A DNA stretch of 64,000 nucleotides, from positions 6,138,001-6,202,000 of the forward strand of contig OU612067.1 in NCBI GenBank assembly GCA_914767715.1, in the 5' to 3' direction. This document shows positions 63,861 through 64,000 of the stretch, in pieces (position 1 is the stretch's first letter; each line of letters starts with the position of its first letter). The position numbers and the translations under genes were made by a program. The stretch comes from Membranipora membranacea. Lineage: Eukaryota; Bryozoa; Gymnolaemata; Cheilostomatida; Membraniporidae. A model generated the notes under the pieces. That model was not told where the DNA came from. It worked only from the letters and a program-made list of their open reading frames with translations, and did not search any database.

Positions 63861-64000
63861 CTGCAAAACAATATCATATATCTTGAAAAATTCACCAAAT
63901 ATCATTATAAAAACCCAACACAAGACTTCTTTGCCCCATCACCAACTCATACAATGTCAGTATGCCAAATAAAGTGATATTTTTTGCTTGTCATACTGAG

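Noticed and set aside
1-64000. CRISPR arrays, rRNA genes, bacterial operons
   Set aside because: None present; gene structure is that of an animal genome with spliceosomal introns.

Overview
The window is eukaryotic, almost certainly metazoan, genomic DNA. It is AT-rich, genes are split by many short introns with GT-AG borders, and the proteins carry CUB and PAN/Apple-type extracellular modules on phase-1 exons. An early-branching or marine invertebrate (for example a sponge) would fit, but nothing here fixes the species. Every gene I can support lies on the minus strand, so genes read from high to low coordinates.

Layout: (1) 1-1917, the first five exons of a USP48-like ubiquitin hydrolase, which continues beyond the left edge. 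(2) 3262-22696, a tandem array of four closely related single-CUB receptors, called A, B, C and D here. A, B and C look intact; D is a pseudogene. (3) 23888-28484, gene E, a two-CUB receptor. (4) 31125-34862, pseudogene F. (5) about 38460-46040, pseudogene H, stretched by inserted elements. (6) 48353-55368, gene G, an intact two-CUB receptor. (7) 57277-62200, gene I, an intact two-CUB receptor with a long mucin-like repeat stalk. (8) 63604-63860, the last exon of a gene with a PAN/Apple-like domain that enters from the right edge. Genes were reconstructed by joining exons at consensus splice sites; intact models keep reading frame across every junction, which is the main support.

The receptors form one family. 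Their shared plan is signal peptide, CUB1 with four cysteines, usually a second CUB-like domain with two cysteines, a Ser/Thr-rich stalk, one membrane span with a basic stop-transfer segment, and a cytoplasmic tail full of tyrosine motifs. Exons up to the membrane exon are phase 1-1, and the tail exons of A, E and G follow the same phase order (2-1, 1-2, 2-stop). Two tail types occur. The long type (A, E, G, a variant in I) carries YxN, YxxM and YxxP motifs and, in A, E and G, a conserved C-terminal DNDLY. The short type (B, C, D, F, H) carries repeated VYES...HVYNTI exons.

The most interesting point is that A, B and C have nearly identical ectodomains joined to different tails. This resembles the paired-receptor arrangement of vertebrate immune receptor clusters. 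Together with clustered amino-acid-changing differences in CUB1, decayed copies, mosaic introns and several transposon-like insertions, the locus looks like a fast-evolving cluster of candidate recognition receptors, possibly for self/non-self or microbial sensing. Its function is inference; no ligand or expression evidence is visible in the sequence.
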